Assembly: GCF_000987775.1 (NCBI RefSeq)
Contig: NZ_LAHO01000023.1
Location: 1-50,585, forward strand
Length of the DNA: 50,585 bases
Source of the DNA: Arsukibacterium ikkense
Lineage (GTDB): Bacteria > Pseudomonadota > Gammaproteobacteria > Enterobacterales > Alteromonadaceae
Reading direction: 5' to 3'
Below the pieces are notes generated by a model. That model saw nothing but the letters and a program-made list of their open reading frames with translations, was not told where the DNA came from and searched no databases. A program made the translations under genes and the position numbers. Positions 17,490-24,961 of the stretch are shown one piece after another. The number at the start of each line of letters is the position of its first letter. Position 1 is the stretch's first letter.

Positions 17490-17508
17490 TCTCGTACCGA
17501 CCATTAAA
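17490..17508 (+). repeat. attR-like direct repeat, copy of the tRNA-Pro 3' end
   Basis: Identical over 19 bp to 14650-14668, with about 40 more bp of similarity to the right through the terminator. To the left it still faintly matches the T-arm (AGGTGCAGATT against AGGTTCGAATC), so it is a decayed tRNA fragment and not a chance match. Confidence 0.8.
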
Positions 17509-17514
17509 TTCCCA

Positions 17515-17545
17515 CAAAAAAGCCGTTAAGTGTTGCTTAACGGCT
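17515..17545. terminator. second copy of the tRNA-Pro terminator, now serving yoeB
   Basis: AAAAAAGCCGTTAAG and CTTAACGGCTTTT form the same stem as at 14678-14711. On the minus strand it lies directly after the yoeB stop (17549-17551) and is followed by TTTTTTG, so it can terminate the toxin-antitoxin transcript. Confidence 0.8.
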
Positions 17546-17548
17546 TTT

Positions 17549-17824
17549 CTAATAATGAAAGCGGCACTGCGCTATGACCAGATAGCCGTTGGCGTAGGTA
17601 TAAACCAGCCGGTGTTCACGATCTATGCGCCTGGAGTAAAATCCGGAGAAATCCCCTACTAGCCTTTCGGGCTTGCCCTTGCCTTCCAGTGGCGAGCGCA
17701 GGGCTTCTTTGATCAGTTCATCAATACGCGTACTGAGTTTTTTGTCGTACTGCTTAAAATACTGGTAGTCTTGCCAGGCACTGGCATCGAACGCCACACC
17801 GGGTTTACTTTTGCGCTGGCTCAT
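17549..17824 (-). CDS. yoeB: YoeB-type toxin (ribosome-dependent mRNA endonuclease)
   Basis: A 91-residue RelE-fold toxin of the Txe/YoeB family, which cleaves mRNA at the ribosomal A site. The family's conserved C-terminal half is present: GKGKPERLVG with the catalytic-type Glu, GFYSRRIDREHRLVY with the active-site Arg, and the terminal CRFHY with His-Tyr. It runs slightly longer at the N terminus than E. coli YoeB (84). It overlaps the antitoxin gene by 20 nt, giving coupled translation. It lies just outside attR of the tRNA-Pro islet. Confidence 0.92.
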   Translation of the reverse strand: MSQRKSKPGVAFDASAWQDYQYFKQYDKKLSTRIDELIKEALRSPLEGKGKPERLVGDFSGFYSRRIDREHRLVYTYANGYLVIAQCRFHY

Positions 17825-18074
17825 CAGAAAAGTGTTCCTTCACCTCAAAAACACCAGCTTTAATGCGGGCTATCGATTCCCTCAAGCGGTTTGCATTATT
17901 CGGGGTACTTAATAAATACAGGGTTTCTTGCATCGCGTTGTAGTCTTGCTGCGAGATCATTACCACATTGCCCGAACGCTGATTCGTTACTAACGTTGGC
18001 TCGTGCGTATCCAGTACGGTGTCGATAACGGCTTTAAAATTCGCTCTGGCTTCACTAACAGTAAGTACATTCAT
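17805..18074 (-). CDS. yefM: YefM-type antitoxin
   Basis: An 89-residue Phd/YefM antitoxin that neutralises YoeB and binds its own operator. Recognisable segments are the N-terminal LTVSEARANFKAVIDTV DNA-binding part, then NVVMISQQDYNAMQETLYLL and STPNNANRLRESI, close to E. coli YefM. The acidic C terminus would be the toxin-binding tail. ATG at 18074 has GGAG 8 nt upstream; an in-frame start 24 nt earlier (18098) is less likely. The gene order antitoxin-toxin and the upstream TGTACA motifs support an autoregulated operon. Confidence 0.92.
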   Translation of the reverse strand: MNVLTVSEARANFKAVIDTVLDTHEPTLVTNQRSGNVVMISQQDYNAMQETLYLLSTPNNANRLRESIARIKAGVFEVKEHFSDEPAQK

Positions 18075-18156
18075 GCGCGGCTCTCCAATCTTAATCACTT
18101 ACAACGGTGCCCAAGCTCTGGGTTTTAATGTTACCCACTGGCTCTTAAACACACAA

Positions 18157-18197
18157 AGTGTACAAAGGTTGGTACTATAACACAAGTTTTTTGTACA
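18157..18197 (-). promoter_or_regulatory. yefM-yoeB promoter and operator
   Basis: Minus strand: TTGTGT (-35, 18180-18185), a 17-nt spacer, and TACACT (-10, 18157-18162). Two TGTACA hexamers, the core known for YefM operators, lie at 18159-18164 (overlapping the -10) and 18192-18197 (just upstream of the -35), 33 bp apart centre to centre. YefM-YoeB binding here would block RNA polymerase. Confidence 0.65.
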
Positions 18198-18236
18198 ATA
18201 CTTGGTACCAAGCTCAGCCGCAGCGCTGTTAGCCAG

Positions 18237-18716
18237 CTACAGCTGTCGCGCTTCGTCATTAAGCCTGTTGATTTCAGACTCAATCATTCTGACATCGGTG
18301 TCGTACTGGGTAACCACTGCTGTCATCTCACCTGAGATACTGTCTTGCTGCACTGCGCCAGCCAGGTTGTTTTCAGCCGCTAACTTGGCGTTTCTTAACT
18401 GGTTAATTTTGGCATTGCGTTCGGCAATTTTGCGTAGCTTTTCTGCTTCAAGCCGGTTAATTTGCTGCTGAATATCCCGTTTACGTAATGCCCCGCGCAG
18501 CCTGTCCATGGTGGCGGCGGCATTTTCTGTGACAACAAGCTCACCTTGCTGCAGCTGCAGCGGTTTCAGCTCTTCGGTAGCGTAGTGAGTCACCTCAGCA
18601 TCGTCACTGCAGGGAATTTGACTGAAGGTCATTACGCCATCAATTTCACATTTATAAACATTAGCTGTTACCACAGATGGTACCAGTAACAGCAGCAATG
18701 TTAGGCTTTTCATCAT
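18237..18716 (-). CDS. secreted DUF4124-like protein with coiled coil
   Basis: About 159 residues from ATG at 18716. A signal peptide (MMKSLTLLLLLVPSVVTA) is followed by NVYKCEIDGVMTFSQIPC, the typical DUF4124 opening with two cysteines. The remainder is a charged coiled coil (RKRDIQQQINRLEAEKLRKI and onward). A longer in-frame start at 18782 would precede the signal peptide and is not preferred. It is probably periplasmic. Function is unknown; it has no operon partner. Confidence 0.7.
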   Translation of the reverse strand: MMKSLTLLLLLVPSVVTANVYKCEIDGVMTFSQIPCSDDAEVTHYATEELKPLQLQQGELVVTENAAATMDRLRGALRKRDIQQQINRLEAEKLRKIAERNAKINQLRNAKLAAENNLAGAVQQDSISGEMTAVVTQYDTDVRMIESEINRLNDEARQL

Positions 18717-18827
18717 GTTAACCAAACCCTTTTTCTGACTTGCCCTTGCCTGCAGCATACCGCGAGCGCATTCTGTTTTCATTAAATTAATATAACATGC
18801 AATAACCTCAGCTGAACAACCTTGCCT

Positions 18828-19175
18828 TTATGGCTGATATGGCAAGAATGTTTTGCTGCGTGAACCATTGGCTACGCCATCAATAAACAACTGATAGCTC
18901 ACCCCATCGAGGCTGCCATTCCCCTGGTAAATAAAACTGCCGTCTTCAAACAGGGTTAGGCTGCCGTGGGCCGGCGGCTGGCTAAGTTCATAGCGCAGCT
19001 CGCTGCCCGGGTGCTGCAAAGCGTCAGCATATAATAACGAAGGGCCGTTTTCACCAGTGGCCGGTACCTGTGCGGCGACAATGCCCTGCCCGGCATAAGC
19101 AGAGCTGGTCCAGCCGCTGTGTAACTCACCGGTAAGCCAACTTAGCGACGGGGTGCTCGTCGCCAGGGTGTTCAT
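18828..19175 (-). CDS. small domain protein, third gene of a phage-like operon
   Basis: A 115-residue protein without signal peptide or membrane helix. Its middle (PAHGSLTLFEDGSFIYQG) looks like a short cadherin/VCBS-type beta-sandwich motif. The rest is Gly/Ser/Pro-rich, as in accessory phage tail or virion proteins. It starts within the stop of the 391-residue gene (ATGA), with GGGGA 7 nt upstream, so it is translationally coupled. The family is not recognised with certainty. Confidence 0.6.
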   Translation of the reverse strand: MNTLATSTPSLSWLTGELHSGWTSSAYAGQGIVAAQVPATGENGPSLLYADALQHPGSELRYELSQPPAHGSLTLFEDGSFIYQGNGSLDGVSYQLFIDGVANGSRSKTFLPYQP

Positions 19176-20347
19176 AAAGCCGTCCCCAGCGGCATCCGGC
19201 TGGCGCCATTGGCCAGTTTCCAGTCTGCCCGGTACTGGTTATTGGCGCTAAGCTGAGCAGATGTCACGGTAAAAACCCCATTGCTGTCGGTGCTTAAGCC
19301 GCTTACCCGAGCCACCAGTGCCCCGCTATCCGGGTGGTACAATGCAACATACTCTAATGCCTGGTTGGCGAGCAGCTGGCCCGTGTTGTCCCGCAGTGGC
19401 AGGCTGCTAAAGGTAGCTACGCTCGAAACAGGATCAGTGCTAAAGGCTGCCGCTGCGGACCAGCTGCCCGGCCCCGCACCATTCACCGCCCGTACTTCAA
19501 TATTGTAACTGGCGTTAGCCGCCAAGCCGCTAAGCGCTATGGGGTTACTGGCAGCTTGTGCGGCACCACCGTTAAGGCGGTATTCAAAACCGGTTTGATC
19601 GCTGTGCGAATAGCTGAAACTTACCTCTGCACTGTTGCTGGTGGTAGCAATATTACCAATGGTAACCTGGCCTAGCGGCGCCTGCACCGGCGTACCACCT
19701 TGCCATTGCGGGTTGCCATGCAGGGTCATTACCTGGTTTTGGATAGCGTCGATTGTGCTGCTACCACTGCCTTCGTTAAATAAGAACACAATGTCAGCAT
19801 TAGTTAAGTTTTGCGGCAGCACCACCCCGTTAGCCAGATCTTCAACCTGTTGATTGGTTAGTGGCGTAACAGTGGTTGTGGATATTTTAAAGAACTGCTG
19901 CATCACGCCACTGGCGTAACGATCGCTATTGCCATCGGCCCGGCGCATCAGGTTCCAGCTGGCTGTGCCGCTTAACGACGTATAACCACCGCAATATACC
20001 CGCACCGCACTGCCACCGGCTTTGCAATACCACAGATAATTATTGTTGGCGTTGCGCTCCCAGATAATTAAGTAAGGCGTGGTACCGTTCTTAAAATCAT
20101 CAGGCATATTCAGTTTATTGGCAAAGGTATTACCCCGATGCAGCGATATGGTGCCAGCGTTAGCGCCACCTGACGAATACCAGAGATTAACCGCAGTGTT
20201 GCTCAGGTTGCCGGTCGACATTAAATAATGCAGCTCATTTGGCCCGGCCTGATACTGATACCAGATGGCTACCGCGCCATCTGTTACTGCCATACTGTTA
20301 TGTTGAAACTGGCCGTACTGATTAACGCCATTAAAAAGCAAACTCAT
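19172..20347 (-). CDS. LamG/FN3-like protein, second gene of a phage-like operon
   Basis: 391 residues, no signal peptide. The N-terminal ~210 residues begin MSLLFNGVNQYGQFQH and include IVFLFNEGSGSSTIDAI, the pattern of concanavalin/LamG-like jelly rolls found in phage structural proteins. A fibronectin type III-like domain follows (GQVTIGNIATTSNSAEVSFS ... YNIEVRAVNGAGPGSWS), then a beta-rich tail. It overlaps the 463-residue gene by 4 nt (ATGA) and has GAGGA 7 nt before its start. It most likely binds glycan or another virion protein; this is an inference from domains only. Confidence 0.65.
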   Translation of the reverse strand: MSLLFNGVNQYGQFQHNSMAVTDGAVAIWYQYQAGPNELHYLMSTGNLSNTAVNLWYSSGGANAGTISLHRGNTFANKLNMPDDFKNGTTPYLIIWERNANNNYLWYCKAGGSAVRVYCGGYTSLSGTASWNLMRRADGNSDRYASGVMQQFFKISTTTVTPLTNQQVEDLANGVVLPQNLTNADIVFLFNEGSGSSTIDAIQNQVMTLHGNPQWQGGTPVQAPLGQVTIGNIATTSNSAEVSFSYSHSDQTGFEYRLNGGAAQAASNPIALSGLAANASYNIEVRAVNGAGPGSWSAAAAFSTDPVSSVATFSSLPLRDNTGQLLANQALEYVALYHPDSGALVARVSGLSTDSNGVFTVTSAQLSANNQYRADWKLANGASRMPLGTAL

Positions 20348-21735
20348 GCTAAGGTCCTCGGATCTATCCAGTTTCTGGGTTTATACAGCCATACATCGCC
20401 ATTTAACGCATGCTGTAAGCCAATAAAGCAGCCTAAATCCGGCGCATACTCCCATTTGCCAAAAATGCCCACGCCACTGCCACCGTCATCATTCAGTTCC
20501 TGCCGGGTCATTGGCCGTGCTGCGCCAACGGGTTCTACTCGTTCGATATGCCAGCCAGCGGAGGCGGTAGGCTTGCCTTCTGGCGGAGTGAGATAGTACA
20601 AACGACCGCCATTGCCCCATAACACAAACTGGCCAAGCTGTTGGCTGAAATCAATTCCCATTCGGGTGCGATGCTCATCATTAAAAAAGTCGGTAATATC
20701 ACCGGCAATAGTATCGTAACGCACCCGCTGATCGTTATTCGTCGGCCCGGCATAATCCAGATCCCAGAACACAAATGCCGCAACCGTGCCGCTGTTGCAC
20801 ATCAGATAAATATTACGTTGGCTATCTAGCCCTGCTGGCATCTCCCCACTGTTGCCATTCCAGGGGCGGCCTACCCGACTGATAACATCATCTGCCGGGT
20901 TTTGATGAAACTCGATCCGGTACAATGATTTGGTGGTACTGGCTGTACGGCTGGCATAGACCACATCACGCCCATTTTCCTGCCGATAAGCCGTGTGGCA
21001 GGTTCGGGTATTAATCGCCGTGCCAAACGCAGAGGCCTGACTGCCGGCAAACCAGTCGCGCAGCTGCCAGGCATTCGCGCCGGGTAAATTTACGCCGCTG
21101 TAAGGGCCGGTTTTCGGATTGTCGCCGCTGCCACCAGCCACCAATCCCTGACCTGCCAGGGTTAAATCCAGTAGATAGGCACCCGCAGGTCTTAAGTAAC
21201 TGTAATTATTGGCAGGATCGTGCAGTTTAAAATAACCGCCATCGCCATGCTGAGCACCGCCGAAAGTACAAAACCGATCCAGCACTGGCAGGTGGATATT
21301 ATTGTCGTAAACGTGACTGGAACAAGGCTGGCGAAAACCACCACAGATTGGCGTGTGTTTATCGGCGCTTAATGAATAGTAGTCTGACGGTAAAAAGGCA
21401 TAAAACCAGTTGCCGGTAACCATATCAAACACATAAGGCGTGTTATCTGAAGTATTGGCATGACCGCCGCCCCATAACACTAACCAATGCCGGCTGCGAT
21501 CGTAAGCAAAACCCGACCAGGCTCTTATTAACGGCTCGGGGCTGGCTTTGCCATTCAGATAGGGCGGCCGTAACGCGGGTTCCAGCCAGGCACTTTGAAA
21601 GGTGGTTTGCCGGATATTTTGCCAGCTGTTAGCCGGCATAGCTGCTAACAACTCCAGCAGTGGGTCGGTCTGCTGACTAAAGCGGCCAGCCACTATCCGG
21701 TTATTAATATCCATATAATAGGTATCTTGCGCCAC
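20344..21735 (-). CDS. beta-propeller-like protein, first gene of a phage-like operon
   Basis: A 463-residue protein rich in Trp, Gly, Asn and Tyr, with repeated motifs that look like propeller blades (HWLVLWGGGHANTSDNTPYV, FCTFGGAQHGDGG, GQFVLWGNGGRLYYL). It has no signal peptide. The start is GTG at 21735, with AAGGG 6 nt upstream. Kelch/galactose-oxidase-like propellers occur in some phage and prophage virion proteins. The two genes downstream overlap it and each other by 4 nt, so the three form a compact operon. No other phage genes are nearby. Function not established. Confidence 0.6.
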   Translation of the reverse strand: MAQDTYYMDINNRIVAGRFSQQTDPLLELLAAMPANSWQNIRQTTFQSAWLEPALRPPYLNGKASPEPLIRAWSGFAYDRSRHWLVLWGGGHANTSDNTPYVFDMVTGNWFYAFLPSDYYSLSADKHTPICGGFRQPCSSHVYDNNIHLPVLDRFCTFGGAQHGDGGYFKLHDPANNYSYLRPAGAYLLDLTLAGQGLVAGGSGDNPKTGPYSGVNLPGANAWQLRDWFAGSQASAFGTAINTRTCHTAYRQENGRDVVYASRTASTTKSLYRIEFHQNPADDVISRVGRPWNGNSGEMPAGLDSQRNIYLMCNSGTVAAFVFWDLDYAGPTNNDQRVRYDTIAGDITDFFNDEHRTRMGIDFSQQLGQFVLWGNGGRLYYLTPPEGKPTASAGWHIERVEPVGAARPMTRQELNDDGGSGVGIFGKWEYAPDLGCFIGLQHALNGDVWLYKPRNWIDPRTLA

Positions 21736-21958
21736 GTAAATCCCTTACTGTCGGTAAAACTATTGCACTTGTCGCACCACGTTCAACGACGTGACAGATA
21801 GCTGTTAAGCTGATAAGTGATTAGGTTTAGTTCAGATTATAGCTATCCGTCAAGCTTATGTTTATAGTGGTATACATTGATATTCTAATAATTTACCTTA
21901 ATTTATCTGACACTTAGAATTAAGCACGTCATATTTTTATGTTCAACAGGAGTATTCC
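21736..21958. other. divergent intergenic region before sod
   Basis: 223 nt between the phage-like operon (minus) and the exported superoxide dismutase gene (plus). It is AT-rich from about 21840. No clear -35/-10 pair or operator was convincing by eye. AGGAG at about 21947 is the sod ribosome binding site. Confidence 0.4.
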
Positions 21959-22645
21959 ATGATACTAAAAACCGCCAAATCACTATTGCTTGCTACGTTG
22001 TTTACAGTTGGCGCAGTCGCCGTTGCCGATACATTTACCCTGGAGCCACTGCCTTACCCGGCCGATGCCTTAGCGCCGGTTATTGATAAAGAAACTATGC
22101 AAATTCATCATGGTAAACATCATCAGGCCTATGTGAATAACTTAAATGGCCAGGTCGATACGTTTCCCGAGTTAGCCCAGTTACCACTGGAAGCGATAAT
22201 GTCGCGGATGTCTCGTTATAACGATGCCGTGCGCAACAATGGCGGTGGTCACTATAACCATCAGTTATTCTGGCAGTTAATGGCACCGCCGGGCCAGGGT
22301 GACGCGCCGTCAGCCGAACTGCAGGCCGCCATTAAGCGTGACTTTGGCTCTTTAGTGGCAATGCAAAATGCCTTTAATCAGGCGGCGGCTACCCGTTTTG
22401 GTTCTGGCTGGGCCTGGCTTATTCTCGACGCCGACAACAAGCTGGTGGTGAGCTCAACCGCAAATCAGGACAACCCGCTGATGGATGTCGTTGAGATACG
22501 GGGCACCCCGTTATTGGCGCTGGATGTCTGGGAGCATGCCTACTATCTGCAATACCAGAACAAACGTGGTGACTACGCCAGCGCCTGGTGGCAGCTGGTA
22601 AATTGGCAAAAAGTGAATGAATTATACCGCTCTGCTACCAACTAA
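21959..22645 (+). CDS. exported superoxide dismutase, Mn-type by residues
   Basis: 228 residues: a signal peptide (KSLLLATLFTVGAVAVA) and a full Fe/Mn superoxide dismutase, converting superoxide to oxygen and peroxide in the periplasm. The four metal ligands are visible: His50 (IHHGKHH), His101 (HYNHQLFW), Asp189 and His193 (DVWEHAYY). GGGHxNH and the later NQDNP glutamine favour the Mn or cambialistic type over Fe. ATG at 21959 has AGGAG 6 nt upstream. Two terminators follow. Most bacterial Mn-type enzymes are cytoplasmic, so the signal peptide is notable. Confidence 0.88.
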   Translation: MILKTAKSLLLATLFTVGAVAVADTFTLEPLPYPADALAPVIDKETMQIHHGKHHQAYVNNLNGQVDTFPELAQLPLEAIMSRMSRYNDAVRNNGGGHYNHQLFWQLMAPPGQGDAPSAELQAAIKRDFGSLVAMQNAFNQAAATRFGSGWAWLILDADNKLVVSSTANQDNPLMDVVEIRGTPLLALDVWEHAYYLQYQNKRGDYASAWWQLVNWQKVNELYRSATN

Positions 22646-22653
22646 GTTTGTTC

Positions 22654-22670
22654 ACCGCTAAGCGGTTTTT
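22654..22670 (+). terminator. small terminator after sod
   Basis: ACCGC (22654-22658), a TAA loop and GCGGT (22662-22666) run into TTTTT. A short intrinsic terminator directly after the sod stop. Confidence 0.55.
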
Positions 22671-22678
22671 AATGCGAT

Positions 22679-22711
22679 AGCCGCAGTGCTGCGTTACACT
22701 GCGGCTTTTTT
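22679..22711 (+). terminator. strong terminator before yaeQ
   Basis: AGCCGCAGTG (22679-22688) pairs perfectly with CACTGCGGCT (22697-22706) around an 8-nt loop and runs into TTTTTT. It sits only 17 nt before yaeQ, so yaeQ either has a promoter inside this short gap or depends on readthrough. Confidence 0.85.
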
Positions 22712-22728
22712 ATGGCTGGAACCCTACT

Positions 22729-23277
22729 ATGGCACTTAAAGCGACTGTTTTTAAAGTTCAGCTGCAAATAGCAGATATGGACCGCAACTATTATCAGGAC
22801 CATAGTTTAACCTTGGCGCAGCACCCATCTGAAAACGATGAACGCATGATGGTAAGGTTGCTGGCCTTTATCATCAATGCCTCAGAGAGCCTGAGTTTTA
22901 CCAAAGGCTTAAGCGCAGAAGAAGATCAGGCTGAATTATGGGACTGTGACTTAACCGGCAATATTAACTTATGGGTTGAGTTTGGCCAAAGCGATGAAAA
23001 ATGGCTGCGTAAAGCCTGTGGCCGCGCCCGGCAAGTACAATTGTTTTGCTATGGCGGGCGCAGTGTGCCGGTATGGTGGAAAAATATCGAACCCGCTTTG
23101 CAGCGTTATCAAAACCTGCAGGTAACTGAAATCCCGGAAACGGCGGTGAAAGAAATGGCCAGCCTGGTAAACCGCACTATGCAGTTGCAGTGCAATATCA
23201 GCGAAGGCCAGATTTGGTTATCGGATGCTAGCCAGAGTGTGCTGATTGAACCGGTTGTGCTAAAAGCAGTGCAGTAA
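22729..23277 (+). CDS. yaeQ: YaeQ family protein
   Basis: 182 residues matching the YaeQ family throughout, starting MALKATVFKVQLQIADMDRN and including the conserved ASESLSFTKGLSAEEDQAEL region and WVEFGQSDEKWLRKA. The family has a PD-(D/E)xK nuclease-like fold, visible here as the Glu-Asp-containing core, but its biological role is unsettled. The protein is cytoplasmic, with no signal. It is monocistronic, facing the GST-like gene. Confidence 0.88.
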   Translation: MALKATVFKVQLQIADMDRNYYQDHSLTLAQHPSENDERMMVRLLAFIINASESLSFTKGLSAEEDQAELWDCDLTGNINLWVEFGQSDEKWLRKACGRARQVQLFCYGGRSVPVWWKNIEPALQRYQNLQVTEIPETAVKEMASLVNRTMQLQCNISEGQIWLSDASQSVLIEPVVLKAVQ

Positions 23278-23300
23278 CCGGTTTAATGCCTTAGCGTTCG

Positions 23301-23876
23301 CTACGCCAGCCGTGGATCAGTTGCCGCGACCATCGGCTGTTGTGTATGCTGCGCCATAAAGGCTAACAGCGCCGGGTAATCGTCCAGCTCCAGCAGCTCC
23401 CGAAACACAATCCAGTCAAGCAGGCTGTATAGCGCCATTGCCGGATAGCGCCAGTTAGCAAATTCCGCATTGGCGGCTTGTTGCTCCAGCACAAACAGCG
23501 AAGTGCTGATCCGCTCACGCTGTAAATTGTAAAATAACTTGTCTTCATTGGTATCCAGACCACTGCGGCTACACTGGAATAACATCACCAGAGAGTCGTT
23601 CACGGCGTTGATAACGGTTAACTGATTCTCCTGATACCAGCTAAGTGCTGATACATTGGTTTTCGCCGTCAGATAACGGTATATCACACCGGAATCAAAA
23701 ATAATGTGGCCATCATCTTCCAGCATCGGAATGCGCAAGGTGGGATTCATGGCTGCAAGCACGTCGCGATCGGCAGCTTCCAGAATATTCAGTTTACTAA
23801 ACTCGTAAGGCAAGCCAGTAAGAAATAAGCGGATCCGTCTTACATAGGGTGAGGTTTGGGAACCATACAGTATCAT
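23301..23876 (-). CDS. glutathione S-transferase family protein
   Basis: About 191 residues. The thioredoxin-like N-terminal domain reads MILYGSQTSPYVRRIRLFL, with a Ser in the position of the catalytic residue, then NPTLRIPMLEDDG and FDSGVIYRYL, the glutathione-binding cis-Pro and Asp-Ser elements. A helical C-terminal domain follows. The second of two adjacent ATGs (23876) is preferred: it lies 5 nt after GGAG and overlaps the upstream transporter stop as TGATG. Substrate unknown. Confidence 0.82.
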   Translation of the reverse strand: MILYGSQTSPYVRRIRLFLTGLPYEFSKLNILEAADRDVLAAMNPTLRIPMLEDDGHIIFDSGVIYRYLTAKTNVSALSWYQENQLTVINAVNDSLVMLFQCSRSGLDTNEDKLFYNLQRERISTSLFVLEQQAANAEFANWRYPAMALYSLLDWIVFRELLELDDYPALLAFMAQHTQQPMVAATDPRLA

Positions 23877-24772
23877 CATTGCTCCTTTAATGTTATCGCC
23901 GGGCGCGCAGCTGTCAGACTAAAACCGGTAACCAGCATAGTACCGGCAATAACAATACTGGCGCCGGCCAGAGTATGCCAGCCAATGGCTTCATCTAAAA
24001 ACAGATGGCCCCAGATTACGCCAAATACCGGGATCAGAAAAGTCACGGTCAGCGTTGGGGTAGCGCCTAAATCCTGCACCAGCCTAAAATACAGCAAATA
24101 AGCTATCCCGGTACACAGTACCCCCAGCGCCAACACTGCCAGCATACTTTGCGTTGCCGGTTGCGCCACGGGCATGGGGATAAACCACAGCAGTGGTAAC
24201 AACCATAAGGTGGCGCCCCACATATTGCCATGGGCATTATTAAATGCCGGTACCGGTTTCGCCAGCCGGGTATACCAGGTCGCGATACCATAACAACAAG
24301 CCGCGCCAGCTGCGGCGGCAATAGCAGGCAGTGCTGCTTTATCGGCAACGACGGCGTCAAACCCCACCAAAATTGCCACGCCACCGATACCCAGTACTAA
24401 ACCCAGCGCCACTTGCAGTGTCATTTGCTGGCGGAAGAACAGCCAGCCAATCAACGCCCCCCAGAGCGGCGCAGTCGCATTCAGCACCGCCAGCAACGAT
24501 ACGGTAAGGGTTTGCGCCGCATAGGCAAATAGCAAAAAAGGTAAAGCCGTATTAAAAAAGCTAAGCAGCATAAAATGCCCGGCATATTGCCTGACAGGCA
24601 AGCTACGCTGATACGCCATTGCTACCAGTGCCAGAAAAAGCGAGGCCAGTAATACCCGGCCAAACATCAGCCAGGCAGGCCCAAATTCGGGCACCGCAAT
24701 ACGCATAAACAAAAAAGAGGCGCCCCAAATCGCAGCCAGACTAAATAAACGGAGAATGCTGGCAACGGCCAC
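23876..24772 (-). CDS. DMT superfamily transporter (EamA-type)
   Basis: A 298-residue inner-membrane protein with about ten helices and the two-repeat EamA pattern (FSLAAIWGASFLFMRIAVPEF at the N terminus). GTG start at 24772, with AGGA upstream. It overlaps the GST-like gene by one base and forms a two-gene operon with it. Possible role: export of a metabolite or conjugate; this is speculative. Confidence 0.78.
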   Translation of the reverse strand: MAVASILRLFSLAAIWGASFLFMRIAVPEFGPAWLMFGRVLLASLFLALVAMAYQRSLPVRQYAGHFMLLSFFNTALPFLLFAYAAQTLTVSLLAVLNATAPLWGALIGWLFFRQQMTLQVALGLVLGIGGVAILVGFDAVVADKAALPAIAAAAGAACCYGIATWYTRLAKPVPAFNNAHGNMWGATLWLLPLLWFIPMPVAQPATQSMLAVLALGVLCTGIAYLLYFRLVQDLGATPTLTVTFLIPVFGVIWGHLFLDEAIGWHTLAGASIVIAGTMLVTGFSLTAARPAITLKEQ

Positions 24773-24843
24773 GTCTTTGCTTCCTGTTAATCATTAACGT
24801 TAAAAAAACGGTGACTAAAAGCGAAAAAAGCAAGCGGCTGATA

Positions 24844-24873
24844 TTGCCAAGCTATGCAGTTTTATTGCATAAT
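24844..24873 (+). promoter_or_regulatory. orphan plus-strand promoter
   Basis: TTGCCA (24844-24849), an 18-nt spacer and CATAAT (24868-24873) each match consensus at five of six positions. There is no plus-strand gene downstream before the terminator at 24915-24939. Confidence 0.45.
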
Positions 24874-24879
24874 CATCTC

Positions 24880-24939
24880 GCTTCATTTTTGCTTTATAGC
24901 TTATTTAGCTTTTGACCCACGCCCCGGCGTGGGTTTTTT
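24880..24939 (+). ncRNA. candidate small RNA of about 60 nt
   Basis: A predicted start near 24880 follows the orphan promoter. A strong terminator ends the region: ACCCACGC (24915-24922), loop CCCG, GCGTGGGT (24927-24934), then TTTTTT. The U-tract is on the plus strand only, so the hairpin is not well suited to ending dcd from the minus strand. No ORF fits. The unpaired 5' part is U-rich, as in Hfq-type RNAs. Purely predicted. Confidence 0.35.
24915..24939 (+). terminator. plus-strand terminator with no known gene upstream
   Basis: An 8-bp GC-rich stem (24915-24922 with 24927-24934) is followed by six T. On the minus strand the hairpin is followed by TCAAAAGC, which lacks a U-tract. It therefore points to plus-strand transcription. 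Confidence 0.8.
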
Positions 24940-24961
24940 AATTTTAAATTACCACGCTGGC

